A stretch of 64,000 nt of DNA, from NCBI RefSeq assembly GCF_047495875.1, contig NC_092458.1, positions 104,286,227 to 104,350,226 on the forward strand. Direction: 5' to 3'. The translations under genes were made by a program, and so were the position numbers. Shown here piece after piece: positions 25,801 to 37,829 of the stretch; position 1 is the first letter of the stretch; each line of letters begins with the position of its first letter. The DNA is from Pithys albifrons albifrons. Its lineage: Eukaryota > Chordata > Aves > Passeriformes > Thamnophilidae. Below the pieces are notes generated by a model. That model did not search any database. It was not told the origin of the DNA and saw only the letters and a list, made by a program, of their open reading frames with translations.

Positions 25801-28800
25801 ATTGAAAGGCCATTCAAGAGCCATAAGTGGACAGGTGCACAACTGACCTTTACTAAACACAAAGTCATTGTAACAATTCTAAGCAGTAGTTATTTTTTAA
25901 AAGAAAAAATCTATAGAGGCAGACAGTGCATTATTTTATTTATACTATTGTGTTATCTGCTGGACGCAGAATCCTGTTCTGCCATTTTTATTCATGATGA
26001 TAACTCTGTTAGTAAGTCAGCCTCCTCCTTTCACTTTCAGAAAGCTTATTCTTTGCACATAGTTTAATGAGAGAAAAGCTGACTATTTCAAAAACCCAGC
26101 TTGATACTTATCATGTTGACAGATGGTATTAATTTGTGGTGATATTATACAGTACTGTTACTCATAATTGACCTTAGAACTGGAGATTTTGGCTAGCAAA
26201 ATGCATTAAGTGTACCAGAGATGCCAAGATTATGATCACTGAAATGAAGCTCACTTAGGGAAATACTTTAAATAAAATGTACTGCCTGAAATATCAGGTT
26301 AGTAACTAGTCCTGTCAGTAGTCAAAATTACTTCATTTCATAGATATAATTGTAAGAAAGAATGAAAAACTGTTCAGATTACATATTAATCTCTAACAAT
26401 TATTCAGCTAGTGTATTTACATGCTAAAACAAAAACAGAAAAAATACATTATGGATGAAAAATGTAAATAGCAATTCACTAAATATCTCTGAGTTTGTGA
26501 TTTTTATAAAATAAAGGTGATAAAAATAACAAGGGACCCCTATGAAAATCATTGGAAGTATTGGATTTACATGTAAAACCTTCTCACAAAAACCTGAATA
26601 TTAATTATAACAGTGAGCAAGAGCATACTATCAAACACTTGGATTAGAAGGATAAATAAGACACTTTAAAATATAGGATATCTTAAGAATATTTTTATTC
26701 ACTTAACCTTATTAACACACTATGAATTTGTTCAAATGTATGCAGTTAATCAAGAGAGCTCAGTTCAATTTAGTATTTTTTCCTCTTTATCTTCTTGAGT
26801 ATAGTTGTATTTTTAAATCACAGAGCTTTAGATCATTTTTTAAAAATATTATACATTTCCTCTCTCTTCCCAGATGTGAAAACATGAATAAAAAATTCCA
26901 TTACAGTCGATAAAGTTCACTGACGGGTCCCAGAACTTCTGTGATATCACAGTGCTAATATGGTAATACTCAATTATTGCCACCCTGGACATATTTCTGT
27001 AGTTACCTTTTTTTCCCTCTACAGTGTACCCAAGATATGAAAGGCCTCAGTGTTAGTGCATACTGTGACTAATCAGTCCTAATTCAACTAAAGATGTCTC
27101 AGCTTTGAAACCCTTTTTCTTCTAATTCCTGTGTAAAATGTAAGGATTCATGGACAAAAGCAATTCTTCTGTGTTATGGTATTTTTCAGTGTCAACAACT
27201 AAGCAAAATTTTCACCTCACATATAAATAGATTTTCTGTTGTCATTTTAAGTTTACTGTTTCATTTCTGTATTTTTTGGTTAAAAAATATATACTTTTTT
27301 CCTTCTTTTATCTGTTGCCCACTGTGATGTATGTTCATACTGTAAGGATGGATTTAGAAAAGACTCAGCAGTATTCTGGAACCTCCTTGAGAGTTGGGTC
27401 TTTTACTGGGAGAAGTGAGGAAAAGAAAATACTGTTTGTAATCTGAGATGTTTTGATTTATTCCAGTGCAAACCTAAGCTTTTACAGAAGCAGATAGTGT
27501 ATCATTAATGGGGAAAAAAACCAAACCAACACTAAAAACAAATCAACGACAAAAAAAAAAATGCAAAAACAAAACCAAAAACACTTCAGGAAAGAAAAAA
27601 AAACAGAGAGGAAAAGTTCTGTTTCAATAACTGCTTATCTACATCTAAAAATAAGGTAGAGAAACAGACAAAAATATAGATAGATATAGATAAACACCAG
27701 CATTTCTCATTCACGTTTCAGTCATCAGCCTTAGCAATGTTAATGAAAAGCAAAAAGGTGAGAATGTAAAAGTCAGATGAAGTAAGAAATACTGTAGGAA
27801 TAAAGAAACATAGGTAAGATAGAAAGCGGTGGTTGAAGCAGTTAAAGATCTGTCATAGGCTCTGCATTGCAACAGCAGTATAATTGTAACAGAATACACC
27901 CAGGAAGCCTTTTGGAAGACCTTAGAAAGACTTGAGAAAATGTAGATAAAAGAAAACAAACCAAAAATACAGATGAAACAGACATCAGGTAGGAAAGGGA
28001 ATGAATGTTGCCTAAATGTTGGTAGTGATAAATAAACCTATGTGGGCAGAAACAGGATATGAAAGAAATAAAATTAATGCTTTTATCTCATCTATTTCTT
28101 CTTTAGTGGCTCAGTAATAAAGACAAAATAAATGAACTAACATGAGAACTATTATTTTCTTAAGTATAGCTTTCTCTTATACTTACTTACTTGAAAAATC
28201 CATTTAATTTAAAATATGTATGAAGCAAAAAGAAAAGCTGTTAGTCTAAAGCCGTGCAGAGTAAGGTTCAATTTGAAGCACATTTTTATGGCCAAGTTCC
28301 AAGGAGCAGTCAAATGGGATTTACAATGCCAGTGTTGACAGGATCTTAAGCATAACGGCATTAGATATCTGTCGCCATAATTTTTTGGATAGAGGTGGCT
28401 GCAGTAAGTTGTAGCCTGCAATTACAGCTCATTCCTTGCTCCTTTCTTCTCAACATTGAAAAGGTTAAGGACGCAGGGATCTCAAAGCCACTAAATTATC
28501 CTTCTGGTTTAGACCATCCATAAATACCACAGAAAGGCCCAAGGAGTTTTCTTTTTCTTCTTTGAGGGGTGAAATTTTTCCATTAGAAAGCTGTGAAAGG
28601 AGAGAAAAAAGGGAAACATGATGACAGCACACATGAGTTTTATTAAGCCATAAAGGACCTTCTCTAGATCTTGCTGTATATCTGTTCTATAGATAATTAT
28701 TCTATGCTTCTTTCCTTAAAAATCCCAACCCCAACAAAGTATCTAGGATTTTTTTTCTTTGCCTACAAAATATAAACACTTGCATATTTTCTATTTAGAA

Positions 28801-31800
28801 GTCTGAACTGATAAAAGGACAAGTAAAATGCTGAACAATAACTTGCCCTGAATATCACCAGCTTCTGACTGAGCAGAACGATTTCAGGCAGCTGATAGTC
28901 GTACACTCGTCAGAATCTGAATTCCCATCAGCTGACTTAGTAAGAATTTAATAATGAATAATGCATTATGCAACCTAAAAAACACATTAGCTGGATAGTT
29001 CAAGGAGATAGAGTTATTTTATTTTGCTGGATTCTGACAACGAATCATCACTTCCTTCATATTACATGTTGCTGGGTGCCTGTCTGGTTGAGAGTAATCT
29101 GAATCTGGAAAGAAAGCGCTTCAGGCCACTGTAACATAAATCGTACAACATTCAAAGTAGGTCAGCCATAAATTTTCATTTATGATTTTGATTTGGCAAG
29201 AGACAATATAACAATCTGAATAAAGATTGTGGAATTTTATCAGCTTAATATTGTCAGGTAAACTCATATTACATTTTTCCATGCCCAGTACTGAATTTTC
29301 ACTTCAAGCAGTGGAATCTTAGAATTAAAACATTCCCAGTAAAAGCTCGTCAGCATCAGGTCTGCAGCAGGATAACTCATTTGCACTGGAGCCCAGAGCA
29401 ACCAGAAATCTTGCTGGCCTGAGGATACAATGTAGAAAACACATTTTGACATAGATTTCCTGACATGGTTTTGCTGTATATCATTAAATAAATATAAACA
29501 AGAATTACTTTCTGTGTGCTTAAAGGTAGGAAGAGAAAAAAACCCGAAGCGACAAGTCATAATAGATTGAAAATATCCTAGTGAAAGGCGAGATAACAAT
29601 GGCATGCTAAACTCTCCAACGGAATAAATGACGAGGGGGCAAAAGCAGAGCTTATGGGCTCTCTCACACTGGCCATCAGCTTTGGACTACACTGAGAAAA
29701 GCTTCTTCAGTCCATCCTACATCCAGCATATTATAACTACTCTTATATTTTTATTGCTTTATTTTTCTTGGAGTATTTGGATAAGAGAGTTTTCTAGAAG
29801 CTGTTCTAGAAATCTCAGTCTTCAGGCTTCCAATGCTCTGTTTTTCTAGAGGAAGGCTTGACCAATGCTGCTTATCTCACAGAGGGTGTGCAGCCACTGT
29901 CAAAGGAAATTCAGAAAAATATATTTTCTAAAATAAGTAATAGAAGAAAATTTGGAACTGACATTATTTAGGATTAAATTTGGATTGAAAATAATAGAAT
30001 AATGATCTATAAAATGTGAAAGTAAAATGTTATGTGAAAGTACTCTAGAAAACATCAAGTTAGGATAAAAAATGGCATATTAATTCTACAGGATGTCTCT
30101 TTCCCTCATACCACACAGCTTCACTTATGCTTGTTAAAGGAAAGGACATTGTCTTTGCCAAGAGGTAATATCCTTAACAAAAACATGCCCATCATTTTCC
30201 TTAACAAACAAGAATTTCTATTTACACCAGGAACTATATAGAAGTCAAGGAAGCACTGGGGTACCTGGAGTTTAAAAGAGCCTGAAAGGTACTGTAAAAA
30301 TAGCAATTATTATGATAATTTAAAATTGATTATATACTTTGTGTACAGCACTCAATAATGTCACCTGTGAGCATATTATCTCTGTGTAATTTATTATTGA
30401 ATTGTTTTATGCGCTGCTCATCAATTTTTTTTCATTATTTTGATGTCTTTAGAAAACACAGAAAGGAAATGCAGAAAGAAAACAAAACAAAACAAAATTT
30501 CCTATAGATCTATAAGTAAAACAAAACTCAATTTTCTCTGAGCAGCTGAATGTATGTGTTTTTATAGACAAATATGTGATTCCATATGATACTTTCAGTG
30601 ATTCACATGTTTTTCCATGGTTGTAGCACTATACATGTGGCCAATTCAATGAACCCTCTGATCTTCAGAGAGGAGAGCTGAATGGAACTACTGCCATGTC
30701 TGTTTTATTGCCCTGACTTGTACGTGTTCTATGCCTCATTATTCAAGCTGCAGGCAGGAAGATACTTGTGAACGGTTAACTTTGTCAACAGGTATAATGT
30801 AACAAGGATTTAATTGCTTTGCCTTTGGCACCCTCACCCACAAGGGATAGCAACTGCTATTTCAATTGTGAGACAGCACAGCTACTTACTGGTCTTTCAC
30901 CTGGAAAAGGATAAAGAATGTAAGTGTTAATTAAACAGAATCTGAGTCTGTTGACCACTTTTGACTTCCTCTCCAACAATGCCAGATTCAAAAATTCTTC
31001 TGGAGGAGTCTGCAAGCCTCAGGGTCTATAGTCTTCTTGTGGTTTTTGAAGATTGCGTCCAAGCCACTGGTAATTAGAAGGTAACTGAGCAAGGAAAGCA
31101 TTAGAGGCAAGGAAGGCATTATTGGATTCTGCTCCATGGCTTTTATCCATTTTTGTGTAATGGACTACATCTCTGCAATTTCCTGAAAATCAGTCCTCAC
31201 AACAGAGTATCCCTGGAATCTGTGCACTGAACTGGCTGTTAGGTATCCTGAGACCACCCTTGGTTCACCAGTAATTTCTTCTAGTACCACAGAAAACACA
31301 TTACAGCAGACTGTGAGGATAATCCCCTGTCACAGACATTATGTCAGTTTTTCCTTACCCCTAAGGACTGCAGTGCTGTGGCATGGCATTGCCATCACTG
31401 GTAAAGAACAATAAGCACTGTACTGAGTTTGCAAGGCCTCAGCAGTGAGGTTTATCAGTCCTGCTCTGTGTGAACTTTTCTTGACCTGGCTGCAGCTTGA
31501 TTTGAGTTGCTTTTGCTGTGGCAGCACTTTGTCTAACTAGGTATACATGGCTAATTTGTCCTACTTTTGTGTGTCTTTGTGTGATTCAACTGTGCTTTTT
31601 CTGTGCAGAACAAGATATCTATGACTAACACAAAAACACAGTGTAAGGAAACACAGCCCCATTATGACAGCGAAGAAGCAGAAAGGTGTAAAATTGTGTT
31701 ACAAAATCTATAAAAAACCCCACAAAGTGGATTCTATATCAAGGAAGAAGCAACAATCAGCATCATACTCCCACCAGTAAAGGACTGCAGATGCTGAGGA

Positions 31801-34800
31801 CCACTGCAACATACACCCCCTCTCAGCACCAGCATGAAAGACCCACCTCAGGTAAACCACAGAAGGGTGATCACTGATCCAGGAGATAAGGCAGATAAGA
31901 AATGTACGTTTAACAATTGTAACTGAATTATTTTTCTTCCTGTAACAATTACATCTGGATTAAAAAAGACTGAATTTAAGATTTCTATTCTGTTGACAAC
32001 AAATTCTTGTCTTTACATACATACAATTGTGCTTCCTCCTTCCCCATTAAAATTTTTAAGAAGATAAAATCTTGTTTCAATGGCAAAAATATTTAGAAAA
32101 TATTTTCACTAACTTCTTTAGGCTCAGAATTTCGGTGTATGTCCTTGGTTGTGGAGAATGTTGCATATAATTTTATTAACTTTGAAATTATTAGACAATT
32201 TCACTGTTTTTGACAATCTAATTATGCCTGTACTTAAAAATAAGAGTTTTGTGATACTCTGATCTCCAGAAATATTTTTACAATGCTGTCAGAGGGTTTT
32301 TTCCACTGAAAAGATATTTTCATAAAAACTTTTGTATTGGGAAAAGTTGCTTGACAAAGAATTTCTGATCAAAAGAGAGGGTTAGGGAAGAAATAAGGGG
32401 AAGAAACTGAGAAACTACTTGCTAATTTGCTATTCTCCCATGGAACTCAATCTCTCTTGGGAGTTATTCTTCAAAAGTGATCAAAACCCCTCAGCTGAGA
32501 CATGGGATATTCATATTCGAATTTCTGTCTCCAAAATTGTCCCACCGTGGGACTGGAAAAACGTTTGACATGCCTAGATTTCACTGGATAAGTAAATTCT
32601 TAACTTGAGAAGAAAGCTAAGAATTAGTCCCATCATACACTACTTACAGCACAAATACACTACCTACAGTGCCTTTTATTTTGAGCTGTCACTACAGTGA
32701 AATTTAGACTAATCTCTGTGAAAAGTTTAGTCCTTTTTCTTCTATGAAAAATACTTTCCTATGTCATATTGAAAGATTCTGGTTATATCAATTAGATCAG
32801 CTTTAAAAACAAAGTAAAATTGAGAAGTATATTTTACTCTTAAAGCATATTCATTCCCATCCCAAAAAATCCCATATCAAAACCATTTCTGTTTGTTTAT
32901 CCACTTTCTTGCATATTTAGTTGAACACAAGCTCTGACTTGCATAAAATGAAGTCCAGAAATAAAGAAATAGAGATGTAGTTTAAAAAGAAACAAAAACT
33001 CATACTACCCAGTATCAGCAGAGGTCACAGTGCATCAGAACATTCAGGTCCACCTCACACAGCTGCACTCCCACTCCACTGGTGGCAGCAACTTGCCTCA
33101 AGCTCTCCTACCAGAACAGAGATGGGTGGTGCTCAGTGTATTTTATCTTGCAAGGCAGAAGCAAAATTAAAAAGGAATTTTACTACACAAATTATTTACT
33201 GTTTGCACAACCCTGTTATACAAAGTGTCTTTCTAGGAAAAATGTCTCCAAGCCTATAATTTCTTTTATTAACTCATGATAAAATAGAACTTCAAAACTC
33301 AAATAAAAAATCAATCCCAGAAAATCCTACCCAAGGAAACTCTTAACAGCCTAACCAAGTTCTGGCAGAAATCCAGTGCTGCTGATGTGTGCTGGTAGTC
33401 TATATCAAATGCAACATTTACACGTATCTTTGCATGTCACCATCTGTATTATTTTGCCTCTTCCAAATTTAATGAAGGTTTAGGAATGAAAGCCTTGATA
33501 GAAGGCTCTGAAGTTTTGAGGAGAACAGATAGACAAGAAACAATAATAATGCAAACTTTCAGTGTTAATATAATTTCTAAAATGACACTGGAAGGAATTG
33601 GGTATTAATTTGACCTGCATGTCTTTTCCTGGGTTCCTCAGAGTGACTTGTGAAGTCTGTGGCTTACACCCCCTATACACTCCCCTGCACAGCCTGTGCT
33701 TCCCCAAAAGCTCTGCTGCCAAAAAGGCAGCAAGAACCATTGTGCAATTGCAGTCAGTAGCCCCAGGGCTACAGATAAGCAGTCCTTTAGTAAGGACAAA
33801 GGCTGCCTAGGCCAAACACCTCAGGCAATGAACAACTCCAGTTGTTTATTGGGGTATGCAACAGGATTTTATTTTTGCCTAATTACAAATATTGCAGGCT
33901 ATACTGTTCCAGAAGATGTATCTGAATAAAAGCAGCATCAAGCAAACCTTTACTATAGCTCTCAATGGTGGGAGTAGCAGAGCAGCTCTTTTCCTTATCA
34001 TTAGATTTATTTAGAAGGCCTAAAAATCTTATAAAAGAATTGTAGAAGGTACCTTTCAGCTGAGTATACACTAAAAAAGCCAGACAGGGCTAAGCTGCAT
34101 GAACAGAGTGACACACTTCACTTTCTGTGGGTTTGAATACCCAGGCTACTGAATTAAACATTGAATACTCACAGGTATGAGCAGCACAAGTACAATTCTA
34201 CTTATTGTGCCCTTTTACACATCCCTCCAGAAAAAAAAAAAACCACAATCCAACTAATTAGAGTTTACGAGAGCTATGGAACATTGCTGTGGATGTTTTA
34301 TTTCAAAGGTCATTTATAGTACAGACCTTTATTGCAACTTGGGGGAATGAGAAACGTAAAAAGAAATTTCCTTCTATCCCTATCGTGGTGTGATATAAGT
34401 TTGCTTGAGAACTTATTTGAGGGGCACATAAAAGAGATATAGAAAAATAACTCTCAGATTACGAAAGATAATAAATAATTCCTTTATCCTATTTTATTTC
34501 CACTTCCAGAAATCTGCTCTTAAAAACTTTTGCAGGAAAAGCTTTCTTCTGTGTTGCAAGTAATTACAATTCTGGAGAAGAAACAGCAGGATTGTGAAAA
34601 AAATATTATTTTTATTTGCTTTAGAGTCCAAACAAATTGCTCCATTATTTCAATTTATCACTTTATTTTTATTTTTACATGACTTTTTAATTAAATCTTA
34701 TTTTTATTGGCTGTATAACTTATAGAAATTAGGGTGATGGCAAATCTATGGTTAATATCTTAATGTTTTCTCTTACTGTCAAAATGATGTAAATACATAG

Positions 34801-35195
34801 CCTTTTGACACACTAATCTTCAGCATATCATATGGTAAATTTGATATTATTGATGCCTACTGTCTTCCCATTTCTATAGGAGATAACCAATAATCCTGAA
34901 TTTAGAATAGATTTGGCTCTTCCAAAAATCAGCAAACCCAAGATACTTCTGACTGATGTATTGAAGAGGAGAGAAAAATAAATATTTTTCACTTTTGTGA
35001 TTTTTGAATTCAGAGAAAAATAATTGGGTAATTTTGAGGATTGTTTGATGGTGGAGTTAAAATCTGTGTTTTCTCTACAGAATTTATTACAGCCATGATT
35101 TCCAAACAGGCTGGATCTTTTATATTCAATTGAAGTCAAGAGGAGATGGGGATTTGGGAAAAGCAGGCTAAAGCCTAAAGTAAACAATGAATACA
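19881..35195. other. Long unique AT-rich interval, no gene seen
   Basis: About 15 kb almost free of recognisable transposons. It holds short homopolymers (G12 at 20253-20264, A-runs near 27540-27605) and stretches rich in TAAT-type homeodomain cores (22850-23130, 28860-29200). Somewhat GC-richer patches without a family assignment lie at about 31640-31880 and 33000-33830. The 122-codon frame at 34828-35196 (-) starts at the edge of the neighbouring LTR but has no retroviral or other signature. Confidence 0.5.
20253..20264. repeat. G12 homopolymer
   Basis: Twelve consecutive G in a sequence that is otherwise AT-rich. Confidence 0.9.
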
Positions 35196-35584
35196 TGGAG
35201 GAATAAGGACACCATGCACCAGACCAATGTGATCAAGTGAATGCCATTTATTACACACTGCATACGGTTTATACAGGGTTAAAGCTATGTTCAATTGGCT
35301 AAATTGAACCTCACACCATTTAACTGCAAATCCCAATTGGTTATAATCCATATCTTACAAGTCCAGTGTTTTGGTCAAATCATCCTGACTGTTTTCAGGA
35401 ACACCTCCGGAGTCCTCTGGGAAACCTGAGGAGTTCTCATGAGAAACTTCTGGGGAGTTGCTAAGAACTCCTTTAATGACCAACAGCAGCTGTGGCCTTG
35501 CTGCTTCTTAGCTGATATCTGCTTTCAGTCTCACAGGGTCTATATAGATCTGAATTGCTCACCTTTGATTTTTTTGTACCAACA
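35196..35584 (-). mobile_element. Endogenous retrovirus LTR, solo, alpharetrovirus-like
   Basis: Read on the minus strand this has the order of a retroviral LTR. Two CCAAT boxes (inverted ATTGG at 35336-35340 and 35294-35298) precede a TATA box (TATAAAC, complement of 35267-35273). An AATAAA poly(A) signal (complement of 35247-35252) follows only 14 nt after the TATA box. A U5-like segment comes next, with 'cacattggtctggtgcatgg', which resembles the R-U5 region of avian alpharetroviruses. Candidate ends are TG at 35584 and CA at 35196 (minus reading). No primer-binding site or gag is seen next to it, so it is probably a solo LTR. I could not confirm a target-site duplication, and the exact ends are uncertain by some tens of bases. 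Confidence 0.72.
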
Positions 35585-35617
35585 AAAGCCAAATATGTGC
35601 TATGTGCAAAAGTATAC

Positions 35618-36019
35618 GAAGGCAGGCTGAGAGAATTGGGGATGTTAAGCCAAGAAAAAAGTAGGCTCCCAGGAGACCTTATAGCACCTTCCAGTACCTA
35701 AAGATGGTCCAAAGGAAGCTCAAGAGGGTCTTTTCACAATGGCATGTAGTGAGAGGAGAAGGGGCATGCCTTTAAACTGAAAAACAGTAGGGTTAGATGA
35801 GATATTGAAAGAAATTCTTTACTGTGAAGATGAGGAGGAACTGGCTCAGGTTTCCCAGAGAAGCTGTGGCTGTCCCATCCCTGGAAGTACTCAAAGCCCA
35901 GCTGAATGGGGCTTTGAGCAACCTGGTCTAGTGGAAGGTGTCCCTGCCCGTGGCAGGGGGATCGGTACTAGGTGGTCTTTAACATCACTTCCCCCCCAGA
36001 CCATTCTATGATTTTATGT
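35618..36019 (+). mobile_element. CR1 LINE 3' end
   Basis: About 400 bp, beginning near 'ggcaggctgagagaattggg' and ending in tail units ATTCTATG ATTTTATG, identical to those at 19880. The RT C-terminal coding part is present but frame-broken. The downstream string 'gagcaacctggtctagtgga' is shared with the copies at 12089 and 19493, so the three belong to one subfamily type. It lies 33 bp from the LTR. Confidence 0.95.
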
Positions 36020-37480
36020 ATTGATGTAATAAGGACATCACTAAAGAGTAAGGACTATATATAACTTTATTCTCAGAACGTATGAAGAATATACTCCGAT
36101 CTCAGAACCTTCTTCAGCAACACATTCCCACAGACTAGCTAGCACTACTGTTGATAAGAATGTTGCAGGTTACCACATCCAACATCAGCTATTTTCTTCT
36201 AAACTTCTAAATGAAGCTGATGGGAAGAGTCACTTTTCCAGGCTATGTCTTGTCATTGAATAACCTCTACTTTATTTTTTTTTATTTATTCTCTAAATTG
36301 GAATTTTTGGAAATAATATTGCATTGAAAGATACCAAATGGTCCTGCAGAAAAAGTTTGTAAAAGGGATCAGCTTTTATTAACAAATACCAAGATAAATA
36401 ATCTGATCTATTTGTCTTCTATTTGAAATGTACAGACTAACTAAAGAAAACTTTTTTCTACAGGCAATTCCCCTTGAAAAGCAAATAAAACCCTTTTTTA
36501 AATTTTATATACCACAGATACTTTTTGTAGGGATAATACATACTCCATAGTGTTTGTAGAAAAAGACCTATTTATAAAGCTGAACAATAAAATACAGCAA
36601 CCACAAGACATGCAGCTAAAATTATAATTTTTGGCTTTAGAATTGCCTTTAAAGTTCTGCATGCAGAGTTTTTTCTGCTTTCCCTCCTGCTACAACAGGA
36701 TGTTGCATACTGACATTTACTTTTGCAATGTTTAAAATGTTCACATACAGTTGCCATCGTAAATCTTACTGGAACAATGAAATAAGCTTCTAAGCAAGTG
36801 CTAGAATAAAAGGATAATAATTCCTATTGATTTATGTCTTGCAGTCAATTGATTTTAAGAACTGTCCAAGTTATGATCAGAGCTTATCATAAATGAAGAG
36901 CATTTCTAAGAGCACTTGGTGTGGGTTAATTCCCTCATAACAAACAAAGGATTCTGCCATGTCATGAGGGGAGGAGAAAATATCCACTTACAAGCTTTTT
37001 CTTCTGTTTAAATGAAATTTGTGGATGATCAATATCTGTGATACTTCTTTTTCCTTTGAGTTCACAGGCATTGAGAGAAATAATTGACAGGCACAGATAC
37101 CATGTTATGTGATTTAGTAAAACTAGTGAAGTCCTTTTGAAGCATGAGTAGAAGCTGAATTCTGTATTTCATGGCCACATTTTGGAATTTGACAGAAAAA
37201 TATCAGGCTACCCCAACTGAAGACAAGTACTTTTACTACAGGCTTAAAAAATATAATAAACAAAAGTAGCTTCTCCCCCATCACCCTGCCAAATTAATCC
37301 CGTGTGCTTTTGGAAATACAAAACCTTTGGCATGCTTATCTTGACATAGCAAAATCATAAAATCTAATTTTTAGGCTTATGTTTTTCATTTTCATTCCCT
37401 GAGTTCATATCTTCAATACCACTTGTTCATAGCTTATTTGTTAGGAAATTGCATCTTCTCAGGGTTTCTTACATATTGAG
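36020..37480. other. Unique sequence, no gene seen
   Basis: About 1.5 kb, AT-rich, without coding character or a recognised repeat. Confidence 0.5.
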
Positions 37481-37617
37481 ACTTAGGATTGAAAGCTCCT
37501 CAGGAGGTACCTGATCCAAATTCCTGCCCAAAACTGTATCAGCTGTGGAGTCAGACCTGGATGCTCAGGGCTTTTGCCAGCCAGCTCATGAAAACCTCCA
37601 AGAATTTAGACTGTACA
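37481..37617 (-). mobile_element. CR1 LINE fragment (antisense)
   Basis: About 137 bp matching the complement of a CR1 3' region: 'ctgatccaaattcctgccca', 'tcagacctggatgctcaggg', 'atgaaaacctccaagaattt'. It breaks off where the sense-oriented CR1 begins. The subfamily differs from the copy at 19493. Confidence 0.78.
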
Positions 37618-37829
37618 GGATCCAGAAAGTTGCACCTGAACATGAGGAAGAACTTCTTTACTGCAAGGGTGACTGAGCATTGAAAGAGGCTGCCCAGAGA
37701 GGTTGTGGAATCTCCATCACCAGAGATATTCAAAAGCTGTCTGGACACAACTCTGAGTAGCATGCTATAGGGGAGGTTGGACTAGATGAGCTTCAGTGGT
37801 TCCTTTCAACCTTAGACATTCTGTGACTC
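37618..37829 (+). mobile_element. CR1 LINE 3' end
   Basis: Begins near 'ccagaaagttgcacctgaac', continues with 'gaggaagaacttctttactg' and 'gaggttggactagatgagct', and ends in one tail unit ATTCTGTG at 37818-37825. The minus-strand frame 37551-37763 is a shadow. It directly abuts the antisense CR1 fragment on its left. Confidence 0.92.

Noticed and set aside
34828..35196. 122-codon minus-strand ORF beginning at the LTR edge, considered as retroviral gag
   Set aside because: No primer-binding site between LTR and ORF, no gag features, and composition of a chance frame. The LTR looks solo.
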